From an uncultured Ignavibacteria bacterium (lineage in GTDB: Bacteria; Bacteroidota; Ignavibacteria; Ignavibacteriales; Melioribacteraceae), in contig CALGLM010000449.1 in the NCBI GenBank assembly GCA_937930275.1, positions 1 through 17,204 of the forward strand: DNA of 17,204 nucleotides, read 5' to 3'. Below, one piece after another: positions 8,165 to 15,620 of this stretch. Position numbers and translations under genes: made by a program. The first letter of the stretch is position 1; each line of letters starts with the position of its first letter. The notes under the pieces are model-generated. The model was not told the DNA's origin. It ran no database searches and worked only from the letters and a program-made list of their open reading frames with translations.

Positions 8165-8788
8165 ATGATTTTATTATTATCCGGTGATCCGGTTTCAAAA
8201 AGCACGCAAACAGTTGATTCGGTAATGATTTATATTACCGTTATTTCGCTTTTGTTATTATTAGGCGTAACTTTTACTATGATTTATTTTGTTTTTAAGT
8301 ATCATAGGAAAAAAGGACACAAACCTGTTGATATTCACGGAAATATTGCTTTAGAAATTGTATGGATATTAATACCTACAATATTAGTTCTAAGCATGTT
8401 TTATTATGGTTATCAGGGCTATGCGGCTTATAGAATTATTCCACAAAACTCTTTAACTGTTGATGTAACGGCAAGAATGTGGGCTTGGGAATTTAAATAT
8501 GAAAACGGATATACTGATGATACATTATATGTTCCTATAAATCAACCGATTAAATTAAAATTGCATTCTGTTGATGTTAATCATGCTTTTTATTTACCCG
8601 CATTTAGATTGAAAGAAGATGTTATTATGAATAAGATTAACTATCTATCTTTTACTCCGGAAAAATTAGGTAGCTATGACATTGCTTGTGCAGAGTACTG
8701 TGGTTTAAATCACTCAATGATGTATACAAAACTTGTAGTACTTACCGAATCTGAATACAAAAACAAAATAGGATTAATTAATAAATAA
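8165..8788 (+). CDS. coxB: Cytochrome c oxidase subunit II with complete CuA site, no fused cytochrome c
   Basis: The 207-residue subunit takes electrons from cytochrome c through its binuclear CuA centre. Two membrane helices (about 19-45 and 61-83) precede a periplasmic cupredoxin domain. CuA ligands are all visible: H140 (DVNHAFYLPAFRLKED), then C175, E177, C179, H183 and M186 in the CAEYCGLNHSMM segment. An aromatic patch (MWAWEF, 105-110) matches the usual electron-entry Trp. The protein ends about 20 residues after the CuA loop, so it lacks the C-terminal cytochrome c domain of true caa3 enzymes; the donor must be a separate protein. The N-terminus is short, without a clear cleavable signal peptide. 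Its position after coxD instead of before coxA is unusual. Confidence 0.96.
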   Translation: MILLLSGDPVSKSTQTVDSVMIYITVISLLLLLGVTFTMIYFVFKYHRKKGHKPVDIHGNIALEIVWILIPTILVLSMFYYGYQGYAAYRIIPQNSLTVDVTARMWAWEFKYENGYTDDTLYVPINQPIKLKLHSVDVNHAFYLPAFRLKEDVIMNKINYLSFTPEKLGSYDIACAEYCGLNHSMMYTKLVVLTESEYKNKIGLINK

Positions 8789-8789
8789 A

Positions 8790-9665
8790 TTGGATCTAAA
8801 AAAACTAATACAAGTTTTTATCGATTTAGGGAAGATTAGGATAACAGTTTTTGTAGCTTTTTCAACTTCAATCGGTTACGTTCTTTATAGCGGAAAAATT
8901 GATTTATTTATAATTTTACCTTTACTCGGAGTATTTTTTTTAGCAGTAGGTTCATCGGCATTAAATCATTTACAAGAAGCCGATTTTGATAAAGTTATGT
9001 CAAGAACCAAAAATAGACCATTACCGAGTAAAACGGTAACAAAAAAATTTGTTTTCGGGTTTATTTTATTTTTTGTTTTAATAGGAAGTCTAATTTTATA
9101 CTATGTTTCATTAAGTTCTTTGATTTTAGGATTAATAACACTTTTATGGTACAACGGAATATATACACCATTGAAAAAAGTAATGGCAATGGCAGTAGTT
9201 CCGGGTTCTGTTATTGGTGCTCTTCCTCCCTTAATCGGTTGGGTTTCTGCAGGTGGTAACTTGTTTGATCCTACAGGAATAGCTCTTGCATTATCTTTTT
9301 TTATTTGGCAAGTACCCCATTTTTGGTTATTGTTGTTATTATTCGATACTGAATATAAAGAAGCCGGATATCCTACATTAACAGAAAAGTTTAGCAAATA
9401 TCAACTTAAGAGAATTTCATTTATATGGATTTTTGCTCTTTTTGTAAATTCTTTGCTTATTCCGTTTTTTTATTTTCCTAAAAACTTATTTGCAGTTTTT
9501 ATTATAATTGCTTTTAGCATTTGGCTGTTAGTTTCATCTTTTAGATTATTAAAAGAAAATTTTGATAAAAATATTGTAAAGAAAAGTTTTTTAAATCTTA
9601 ATTTATACATTTTAATTGTTGTTTTTACACTATTTATCGATAAATTGTTTTTACAATCAATTTAG
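8790..9665 (+). CDS. ctaB: Protohaem IX farnesyltransferase (haem O synthase)
   Basis: The 291-residue UbiA-superfamily prenyltransferase transfers a farnesyl group to haem B to make haem O, the precursor of haem A for the oxidase encoded just upstream. About nine helices are visible. The first catalytic motif is NHLQEADFDKVMSRTKNRPLPS (59-80): N59, E63 and D67 match N-x3-D/E-x3-D, followed by the RTxNRP signature. The second Asp motif is DTEYKEAGYPTL (186-197). The start is TTG 8790, one base after coxB, with no good ribosome-binding site directly upstream, so it may depend on coupling to coxB. No haem A synthase gene (ctaA) is visible in the window. Whether the oxidase carries haem A or haem O cannot be decided here. 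Confidence 0.95.
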   Translation: MDLKKLIQVFIDLGKIRITVFVAFSTSIGYVLYSGKIDLFIILPLLGVFFLAVGSSALNHLQEADFDKVMSRTKNRPLPSKTVTKKFVFGFILFFVLIGSLILYYVSLSSLILGLITLLWYNGIYTPLKKVMAMAVVPGSVIGALPPLIGWVSAGGNLFDPTGIALALSFFIWQVPHFWLLLLLFDTEYKEAGYPTLTEKFSKYQLKRISFIWIFALFVNSLLIPFFYFPKNLFAVFIIIAFSIWLLVSSFRLLKENFDKNIVKKSFLNLNLYILIVVFTLFIDKLFLQSI

Positions 9666-9674
9666 GAAGAGAAT

Positions 9675-10997
9675 ATGAATTTTTTAGATAACTTGGTTCT
9701 TCCACAATCTGCGGAGCATTTGCAACTGCTTAATTATCTATTAGCATTAAGTTTACTTGTATTGATACCGTATTTGGCAGTTTTATTGGGCTTTACTTTT
9801 ATTTCGGCAATATTTTATCGAAAAGGTATTAGTAGCTCGAACGAAGAATATTTTAAAATTTCCAAGCTATTAATTGATTCAGTTACATTTAATAAGGTTA
9901 TGGTTTTGGGATTTGGATTTATTCCGTTAATAACAACGGGATTAATCTTGGTACAAGTACTTTACTTATCCGGCGTACATGTTGAAAACTACTTTTACAT
10001 TTCGATAATTTCATTTATAGTATCATCTTTATTTATATACTCCTTTAAGCATTCATTAGGCATCTATTTGGTAACCAAAACTGTATCAAATAACCAAAGT
10101 GATGAAATTGTAAAAGATTATGCCGAAAAGACAAAACATATCAATAAAAAATACCCGGCTTGGGGTTTGTTCTTTTTATTAATTTCTGTTTATTTTTTAA
10201 CTTCAGGAATACAATTATCAACAAATAATATACTTTGGGGTACTGATTATAATTTTTTTAGCAGTCTTTTATCTTTTAGTACTATTTTTTATTTTTTAGC
10301 ATTTTTATCATTATCTGTTTTATTATCTTATTCCGTTTTCATTTTTTTGTTAAAGAAAAACGAAAATGATTTTACCGAAAATTATTTACAAGAATTTTCG
10401 AAGACGGGTTTAAGCGGAGTATTAATTTCTGTAATAACCTACACTTTGTTTATTACATTAAGGTTAGTGTTTACTCCTTATTCAGGACTCTCTTTTGATT
10501 ACTTTTTGTTGATGATATTTACATTCGTTTTCTTATTAATCATAGCTAATCAATCTTATAATATGCTAAAAGAATTAAAATTGAAATCAGTTAATTCGGT
10601 GTTATTTGTTACTGTTATTGTAATTCTACTTTCTGTAGTTCAAAACACCTCTGCATTTAGTATTTCATCTAATAGAGAAATTACAAAAATAGCAGACAAA
10701 TATTTAATATATCAAGATGAATTTAAACAGAGTCTTGGTATAACAACCGTTGTTATAAGCGGCGAAGAAATTTATAAAGGGAAGTGTATTGCTTGTCATG
10801 CATTTGATAAAAAAGTTGTAGGACCACCGTACAATCAGGTATTAGTGAAATATGAAGGAAAAATAGACGATTTAGTAAAATTTATTCTTAATCCCGTTAA
10901 AATAAATCCCGATTATCCGGCAATGCCAAATCAAGGAGTAAAACCGGCAGAAGCAAAAGCTGTTGCAGAGTATATTTTAAGTACATATAAAAAATAA
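9675..10997 (+). CDS. Eight-helix membrane protein fused to C-terminal monohaem cytochrome c
   Basis: This 440-residue protein is not one I can name. The first 330 residues contain about eight hydrophobic helices (20-48, 75-97, 106-133, 162-180, 196-226, 246-266, 275-293, 307-327). Their only histidines are H15, H102, H126 and H155, which could include b-haem ligands. The last 80 residues form a small class I cytochrome c: CIACH at 371-375, VVGPPYNQV (381-389), axial M417 in AMPNQGVKP, and a C-terminal helix AEAKAVAEYILSTYKK. The c domain resembles cytochrome c551/c552-type electron donors. The gene follows ctaB after nine bases (AGGA overlapping the ctaB stop serves as ribosome-binding site) and is the last respiratory gene of the cluster. 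I infer a role in electron transfer to or from the oxidase or ACIII. Whether the membrane part binds haem or quinone is unknown. The CtaA E-x3-H motif is absent. Confidence 0.8.
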   Translation: MNFLDNLVLPQSAEHLQLLNYLLALSLLVLIPYLAVLLGFTFISAIFYRKGISSSNEEYFKISKLLIDSVTFNKVMVLGFGFIPLITTGLILVQVLYLSGVHVENYFYISIISFIVSSLFIYSFKHSLGIYLVTKTVSNNQSDEIVKDYAEKTKHINKKYPAWGLFFLLISVYFLTSGIQLSTNNILWGTDYNFFSSLLSFSTIFYFLAFLSLSVLLSYSVFIFLLKKNENDFTENYLQEFSKTGLSGVLISVITYTLFITLRLVFTPYSGLSFDYFLLMIFTFVFLLIIANQSYNMLKELKLKSVNSVLFVTVIVILLSVVQNTSAFSISSNREITKIADKYLIYQDEFKQSLGITTVVISGEEIYKGKCIACHAFDKKVVGPPYNQVLVKYEGKIDDLVKFILNPVKINPDYPAMPNQGVKPAEAKAVAEYILSTYKK

Positions 10998-11010
10998 TAA
11001 TTGATTATAA

Positions 11011-11859
11011 ATGTTAAAAGTTTTAGAAGCTATTGAGCTTAGTACCGAGTACTTAAGCAAAAGGGGAGTGAGTGAAGCAAGGTTAAATGCAGAACTAATG
11101 TTGGCTGATATATTAGGGATGAAGAGGTTAAACCTATATCTTAATTTTGATAGACCGTTAACAGAAAACGAAAAAGAACTTTATAGAGTATTTTTATCGC
11201 GAAGAGTAAAGTTTGAACCTTTACAATATATACTCGGATATACTGAGTTTTATGGAATAAAAATTTTTGTTAATAAAGATGTCCTTATTCCAAGACCGGA
11301 AACGGAACTTTTGGTAGAAACAATTCTTGAAAAATTCAAAGACAGATTTGAACCGGATATTTTGGATATTGGTACAGGGAGCGGTGCAATTGCTATAGCG
11401 TTAGCTAAAAATTTAAGATGTAAAATTAAGGCAATTGATGTATCAGATAAAGCGTTGGAAACAGCTATTTATAATTCCGAATTTAATGACACAAATGATA
11501 ATATTGAGTTTGCGAAATTAAATATATTAGATAATAAACTTGATTTGCAAAAATACGATATCATTGTCTCAAATCCTCCTTATGTCACAAAAGAAGAATA
11601 CAGTAATTTACAAAAAGAAATTCTTGATTTTGAACCGGAAATAGCTATAACTGACGGCGGAAACGGTCTTGTTTTTTACGATAGAATTACTAAAATTGCT
11701 AAAGAACATTTAAATGAAAACGGAGTATTACTTTTTGAATTAGGTAAAGGACAAGAAGTTGAAGTAAAGCAAATGATGGAGCAAAGAGGTTTTAAAAAAA
11801 TAGAATTAATTAAAGATTATGCAAATATTGTAAGAATTATTAGCGGAGAAGTTTTGTGA
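11011..11859 (+). CDS. prmC: Peptide chain release factor N5-glutamine methyltransferase PrmC
   Basis: The 282-residue S-adenosylmethionine-dependent methyltransferase methylates the glutamine of the GGQ motif in release factors RF1/RF2 and so speeds translation termination. The N-terminal helical domain (1-85) carries the usual ARLNAELMLA (23-32) and PLQYILGYTEFYG (70-82). The Rossmann domain has IPRPETE (93-99), SAM-binding LDIGTGSG (118-125) and the catalytic NPPY (188-191), which binds the substrate glutamine. The length is standard. It starts 13 bases after the cytochrome fusion gene, with only a weak ribosome-binding site, and overlaps dtd as GTGA. It therefore probably shares a transcript with its neighbours on both sides, though an internal promoter within the preceding gene cannot be excluded. 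Confidence 0.95.
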   Translation: MLKVLEAIELSTEYLSKRGVSEARLNAELMLADILGMKRLNLYLNFDRPLTENEKELYRVFLSRRVKFEPLQYILGYTEFYGIKIFVNKDVLIPRPETELLVETILEKFKDRFEPDILDIGTGSGAIAIALAKNLRCKIKAIDVSDKALETAIYNSEFNDTNDNIEFAKLNILDNKLDLQKYDIIVSNPPYVTKEEYSNLQKEILDFEPEIAITDGGNGLVFYDRITKIAKEHLNENGVLLFELGKGQEVEVKQMMEQRGFKKIELIKDYANIVRIISGEVL

Positions 11860-12305
11860 GAGCTTTAATACAAAGAGTATCGGAAGCGGGTGTATATATT
11901 GAAGAGTTGAACTATAAGGCGGAGATAAATAAAGGAATGGTTATATTATTGGGTATAAAACATGACGATAAACCCGACGATATAAATTTTGTAGCAGATA
12001 AATGTACAAATCTTAGAATATTTGAAGATGAAAATGAGAAAATGAACTTGTCATTAAAAGATGTTAACGGTGAGATATTAATAATTTCTCAGTTTACTTT
12101 ATATGGTGAAACCAGAAAAGGAAATAGACCAAATTTTACAGATGCCGCGAAGCCGGAAAAAGCTGATAATTATTACAATCTTTTTATACAAAGAATTAAA
12201 GAAAATTATAGCGCTGAAAAAGTGAAGACTGGAGTATTCGGAGCAATGATGAAAGTAAAAATTTACAATGACGGACCTGTTACCGTTTTGGTTGAATCCA
12301 AGTGA
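11856..12305 (+). CDS. dtd: D-aminoacyl-tRNA deacylase
   Basis: The 149-residue DTD-family enzyme hydrolyses D-amino acids (and glycine mischarged on tRNA-Ala) from tRNA, protecting translation in the cytoplasm. Both family motifs are clear: SQFTLYG (78-84) and the Gly-Pro motif in NDGPVT (138-143), whose cross-subunit Gly-cisPro pair forms the chiral filter of the dimer. The N-terminus MRALIQRVSEAGV and the segment GNRPNFTDAA (89-98) are also typical. The GTG start at 11856 overlaps the prmC stop by four bases, and the stop overlaps the next gene's GTG in the same way, indicating coupled translation of the three genes. Pairing with prmC gives a small translation-fidelity group. Confidence 0.96.
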   Translation: MRALIQRVSEAGVYIEELNYKAEINKGMVILLGIKHDDKPDDINFVADKCTNLRIFEDENEKMNLSLKDVNGEILIISQFTLYGETRKGNRPNFTDAAKPEKADNYYNLFIQRIKENYSAEKVKTGVFGAMMKVKIYNDGPVTVLVESK

Positions 12306-13207
12306 AAAAAGTAATTTTTATCTTTTTAGACGGTGTAGGTATAGGAAAAGAAGATAAAGAAACAAATCCTTTCTTCAAACACGGGTTTAATACCTTTTCA
12401 AAGATTTTTGAAAATATTCCTTCAATAAAAAATATTTCATTTAGTAAACAAGATAAATATGTTTTTCCGATTGATACAATAATGGGAGTAGATGAGTTAC
12501 CGCAAAGCGGAACCGGTCAAACTTCTATTTTTTGTGGTTTTAACGCACAAAAGTTTTTAGGAAAACACTTTGGTCCATACCCTCATTCTTCGCTTCATCC
12601 ATTAATTAAAAAGGAAAATATATTTTCGGAATTAAAAAAAATTGGTAAAAAGCCTTTTTTTGCTAATGCCTATCCTCAAATATATTTTGAACATTTAAAG
12701 AAGAGTAATGCAAGAGTAAGCGTACCTACTTTGTGTAGCTTGTACTCAGATACAATTCTTAATAAATTTGAAAATTTAAAAGTTGGAAAAGCACTTAGTC
12801 CGGAAATTGATAATCATAGATGGGTTGAGAAACTTAAATATGATTTACCGATAATTACGCCGGAAAAAGCAGCAATTAATCTATTAACTATGATTAGAGA
12901 GTTTGACTTTGTTTTATACGAATATTTTTTTACTGATCACCTTGGGCATGGTAGATTGAGTGAAGATTTTACAAAATTATACGAAACATTAGATAGGTTT
13001 TTATTTACCGTACTCTCAAATCACGAAAAAGATTGTACCGTTTTAATAACAACGGATCACGGAAATTTTGAAGACCTAAGCGTAAAATCACATACTTTAA
13101 ACCCGGGCTTAGCAATTATGTCGGGATATAAAGCAGATTCTGCATTCAAATATTTAAAGGATATTTCACAAATAAAACGATTTATTCTTGATGAAATATT
13201 TATTTAA
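12302..13207 (+). CDS. Small phosphoglycerate-mutase-like metalloenzyme, substrate unknown
   Basis: The 301-residue protein belongs to the alkaline-phosphatase/iPGM metalloenzyme superfamily. Superfamily motifs in order: IFIFLDGVGIG (5-15) with metal ligand D10; SGTGQTSIF (69-77), where T71 or T74/S75 would be the residue that takes up phosphate; DHLGHG (212-217) with D212 and H216; TTDHGNFED (250-258) with D252 and H253; and SHTLNPG (263-269) with H264. This gives a complete two-metal site. At about 300 residues it is much shorter than true cofactor-independent phosphoglycerate mutase (over 500) or phosphopentomutase (around 400), because the inserted substrate-lid domain is reduced (roughly residues 80-190). 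I cannot name the substrate; phosphatase, mutase or phosphonate-type chemistry are all possible. The GTG start overlaps dtd (GTGA), and the 3' end overlaps comEC by 17 bases. Confidence 0.85.
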   Translation: MKKVIFIFLDGVGIGKEDKETNPFFKHGFNTFSKIFENIPSIKNISFSKQDKYVFPIDTIMGVDELPQSGTGQTSIFCGFNAQKFLGKHFGPYPHSSLHPLIKKENIFSELKKIGKKPFFANAYPQIYFEHLKKSNARVSVPTLCSLYSDTILNKFENLKVGKALSPEIDNHRWVEKLKYDLPIITPEKAAINLLTMIREFDFVLYEYFFTDHLGHGRLSEDFTKLYETLDRFLFTVLSNHEKDCTVLITTDHGNFEDLSVKSHTLNPGLAIMSGYKADSAFKYLKDISQIKRFILDEIFI

Positions 13208-15572
13208 TTATCCTATTATTATTTTAACTGTTTTATTTGTTTGTGGTATTTTTTTAGCCGCAAACATGCATTTTTCAATTCCGATAATCTTATTCATAAG
13301 TATAATATTAAGCACAACTTCATATATATTAGCAAAAAAAAATCTTAATAACCTCTATCAACCAATAGTACTTATTTTATTAATTTTATTGGGAATATTA
13401 AGATTTGAATTTGCCGAAAATGGTATCGATAAATGGGAATTTGATAATAATTATATTAAAAAAGCGTCCATTATAGGAAAAATTACGGATGTAAATTTAA
13501 TTGGAAATAATTATATAAAGTTAAAAGTTAGAACAGATACGATAAAATATGGAAATAAAATAAGTTACAATAAACATATGAACCTTTTGGTTAATGTAAA
13601 AATTGACACTACTTTTAATAGAGATAAGGCGTACGATATTTTTAAGTTAAATTATAGAATTAAATTTAACGGAAATATATTAAATCCTCCGGAAAAACGA
13701 ATTTTTGGAGATTTTAATTATAGAAATATGCTGAAAATCGAAAATATAATAGGGGTTGCATATACAAAGTATGATAGTACTTTTATAGTAAAAAAAGGAA
13801 AGAGTGTCGGATTTTTCGATTTTTTTGTAAATGTAAGACAAAGCTTAGATATAACTTTAAGTAAATTGTATAATTATGAATCATATACTTTTTTACGGGG
13901 AATAATATTAGGTGATAGAGGACTTATTGACGAGGATATAAAAAACAATTATTCAAAATCGGGGGTTGCGCATGTACTTGCAGTTTCGGGTTTACATGTT
14001 GGTTTAATAGTATATATTTTAACGTTGATACTCGGACGATTTGATCTAAAAGTTAGGTTTATTTTAAGTATTTTATTTGTGATTTTATTCTGTAACATAA
14101 CGGGAAACAGTCCTTCTGTAATACGTGCTACAATAATGACAATTATTTTCCTATTTTGCAATTACTTTAACAGAGATTATTCTGCCTCAAATTCACTATT
14201 CTTAAGTTTATTTATAATATTAATTATTAATCCCTTTGAAATTTATAGTGTAGGTTTGCAATTATCTTTTATAAGTGTTTTGACAATAATTTTAATCACA
14301 AAAATTACTAATAAATATTTTGAAAATGTTGAGGTTAATAAACGGATTAAAACAATATTGTCATTATTATTTGTAACGATTTCATGTACTCTTGCTACAT
14401 TACCGATATTATTAATTAATTTCCATCAGATATCAATAATTGCGGTAATATCAAATTTGTTTATTATTCCTCTTATTTCGTTTATTTTATCCGGCGGATT
14501 AATTTCTTTAGTATTAGGTTTATTAAGTGTAAAGTTAGGAATTATTTTTGCGGCAGGAATAGAAAAATTAGTTAGTATAAATAATTTCTTTGTAAACTTT
14601 TTTGCAAACCTCAAATACTCTTTTGTTAATTGTTACAATTTTACTTTTCTTGACGGGGTAATAGTTTATTTGGCATTAACAATTTTAATAGCTTTTGTAA
14701 TTATTAAAAACAAAAAATATTTAATAGTTTCGTCTATAATTTTTACAACTTTAGTATTTGGGAATTATTCTGTTCAAGCTTACCTTATTAAGCCGGTTGT
14801 AAAAATAATTATTATTGATGTTGGGCAAGGGGATTCATTCTTTATTAAAACAAAAAACGGAAAAGGAATATTAATTGATTCAGGAAATAAAACCGATTAT
14901 TATGATTCCGGACATGATGCAATAATTCCGACTTTACGCTACAACGGAATAAAGATTCTTGATTACGTATTTATTACTCATATTGATTCAGACCATTATT
15001 TGGGTTTACAGTCATTAACTGATGAAATTAAAATAAAAACGCTAATTAAACCAAAGCTTGATACAAGTGATAAAAAAGATATTAAATTTGAAGAATTTAT
15101 TCGTACCAAACAAATTAAAGTTAAATATTTTAGTAATTCAATAATTACTATTGATTCGGTAAAACTGTATATATTAAATGATGAAAATTATATAACTCGA
15201 TCTTCTAACGAAAAAAGCGGTGTAATTAAAATTGTTTACGGGAATAATTCATTTTTGTTTATGGGAGATGCTACAAGAAATATGGAGCTATTTTATTTAA
15301 ATAAATACGGTAAATTTTTGCAATCTGATGTTTTAAAAGCCGGACATCACGGGAGCAACTCTTCTTCAGACAGTTTATTTATTGAAATGGTTAGACCAAA
15401 GTACTCAATAATCAGTTGCGGTATATTTAATCCTTACAAATTGCCTTCCGAAAAAGTTATTAATAGACTTAATAGAGTTTCGAAAGTTCTTAGAACAGAT
15501 GTGTTAGGAACGATAATATTTGAATCTGACGGTGAAATTCTAAAGGTTAAAAATTTAAATAAAAACTTATAA
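13191..15572 (+). CDS. comEC: ComEC/Rec2 DNA-uptake channel protein
   Basis: The 793-residue inner-membrane protein is the ComEC channel through which single-stranded DNA enters the cytoplasm in natural transformation. Three parts are visible. The first is an N-terminal membrane and DUF4131/OB-like region (about 1-190). The second is the Competence membrane core, including ILGDRGLID near 235 and SGVAHVLAVSGLHVGL near 254-270. The third is a C-terminal metallo-beta-lactamase-like domain from about 538. That domain keeps D543 (DVGQGD), H597-D599-D601-H602 (THIDSDH), D693 (MGDA) and H719/H720 (GHHGS), so it is probably an active nuclease. I prefer ATG 13191 over TTG 13188. The start overlaps the preceding gene by 17 bases without a clear ribosome-binding site, suggesting coupling. 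No other competence gene is in the window. The frame is intact. Confidence 0.94.
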   Translation: MKYLFNYPIIILTVLFVCGIFLAANMHFSIPIILFISIILSTTSYILAKKNLNNLYQPIVLILLILLGILRFEFAENGIDKWEFDNNYIKKASIIGKITDVNLIGNNYIKLKVRTDTIKYGNKISYNKHMNLLVNVKIDTTFNRDKAYDIFKLNYRIKFNGNILNPPEKRIFGDFNYRNMLKIENIIGVAYTKYDSTFIVKKGKSVGFFDFFVNVRQSLDITLSKLYNYESYTFLRGIILGDRGLIDEDIKNNYSKSGVAHVLAVSGLHVGLIVYILTLILGRFDLKVRFILSILFVILFCNITGNSPSVIRATIMTIIFLFCNYFNRDYSASNSLFLSLFIILIINPFEIYSVGLQLSFISVLTIILITKITNKYFENVEVNKRIKTILSLLFVTISCTLATLPILLINFHQISIIAVISNLFIIPLISFILSGGLISLVLGLLSVKLGIIFAAGIEKLVSINNFFVNFFANLKYSFVNCYNFTFLDGVIVYLALTILIAFVIIKNKKYLIVSSIIFTTLVFGNYSVQAYLIKPVVKIIIIDVGQGDSFFIKTKNGKGILIDSGNKTDYYDSGHDAIIPTLRYNGIKILDYVFITHIDSDHYLGLQSLTDEIKIKTLIKPKLDTSDKKDIKFEEFIRTKQIKVKYFSNSIITIDSVKLYILNDENYITRSSNEKSGVIKIVYGNNSFLFMGDATRNMELFYLNKYGKFLQSDVLKAGHHGSNSSSDSLFIEMVRPKYSIISCGIFNPYKLPSEKVINRLNRVSKVLRTDVLGTIIFESDGEILKVKNLNKNL

Positions 15573-15620
15573 CTTTATATAAATATTTTGTAATTTACAG
15601 ATTAAAAAATTATACTTTAT
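15573..15620 (+). promoter_or_regulatory. 48-base AT-rich gap before murB, possible promoter region
   Basis: This is the only space of more than 13 bases between genes in the window. It is almost wholly A and T, with a TATTTTG-like element near 15586 that is close to, but not a full match for, the Bacteroidota -7 consensus. No hairpin with a T-run is seen, so I do not call a terminator. It is the most likely place for a promoter serving murB and the transporter. Confidence 0.3.

Noticed and set aside
9675..10650. Membrane half of the cytochrome fusion as a haem A synthase (CtaA), since both have eight helices and it sits beside ctaB
   Set aside because: CtaA needs an E-x3-H motif and paired histidines in helices 2, 4, 6 and 8. 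The histidines here are at 15, 102, 126 and 155 only, none after helix 4 apart from the c-haem site.
13188..13190. TTG start one codon before the comEC ATG
   Set aside because: ATG 13191 is adjacent and in frame; no ribosome-binding site favours the TTG.
12302..13207. True phosphoglycerate mutase (gpmI) or phosphopentomutase (deoB)
   Set aside because: At 301 residues it is far too short for either, and the substrate-binding insert is reduced. Only the superfamily metal-site motifs are shared.
15573..15620. Rho-independent terminator after comEC
   Set aside because: The gap is AT-rich but shows no GC stem followed by a T-run; any pairing is weak A-T only.
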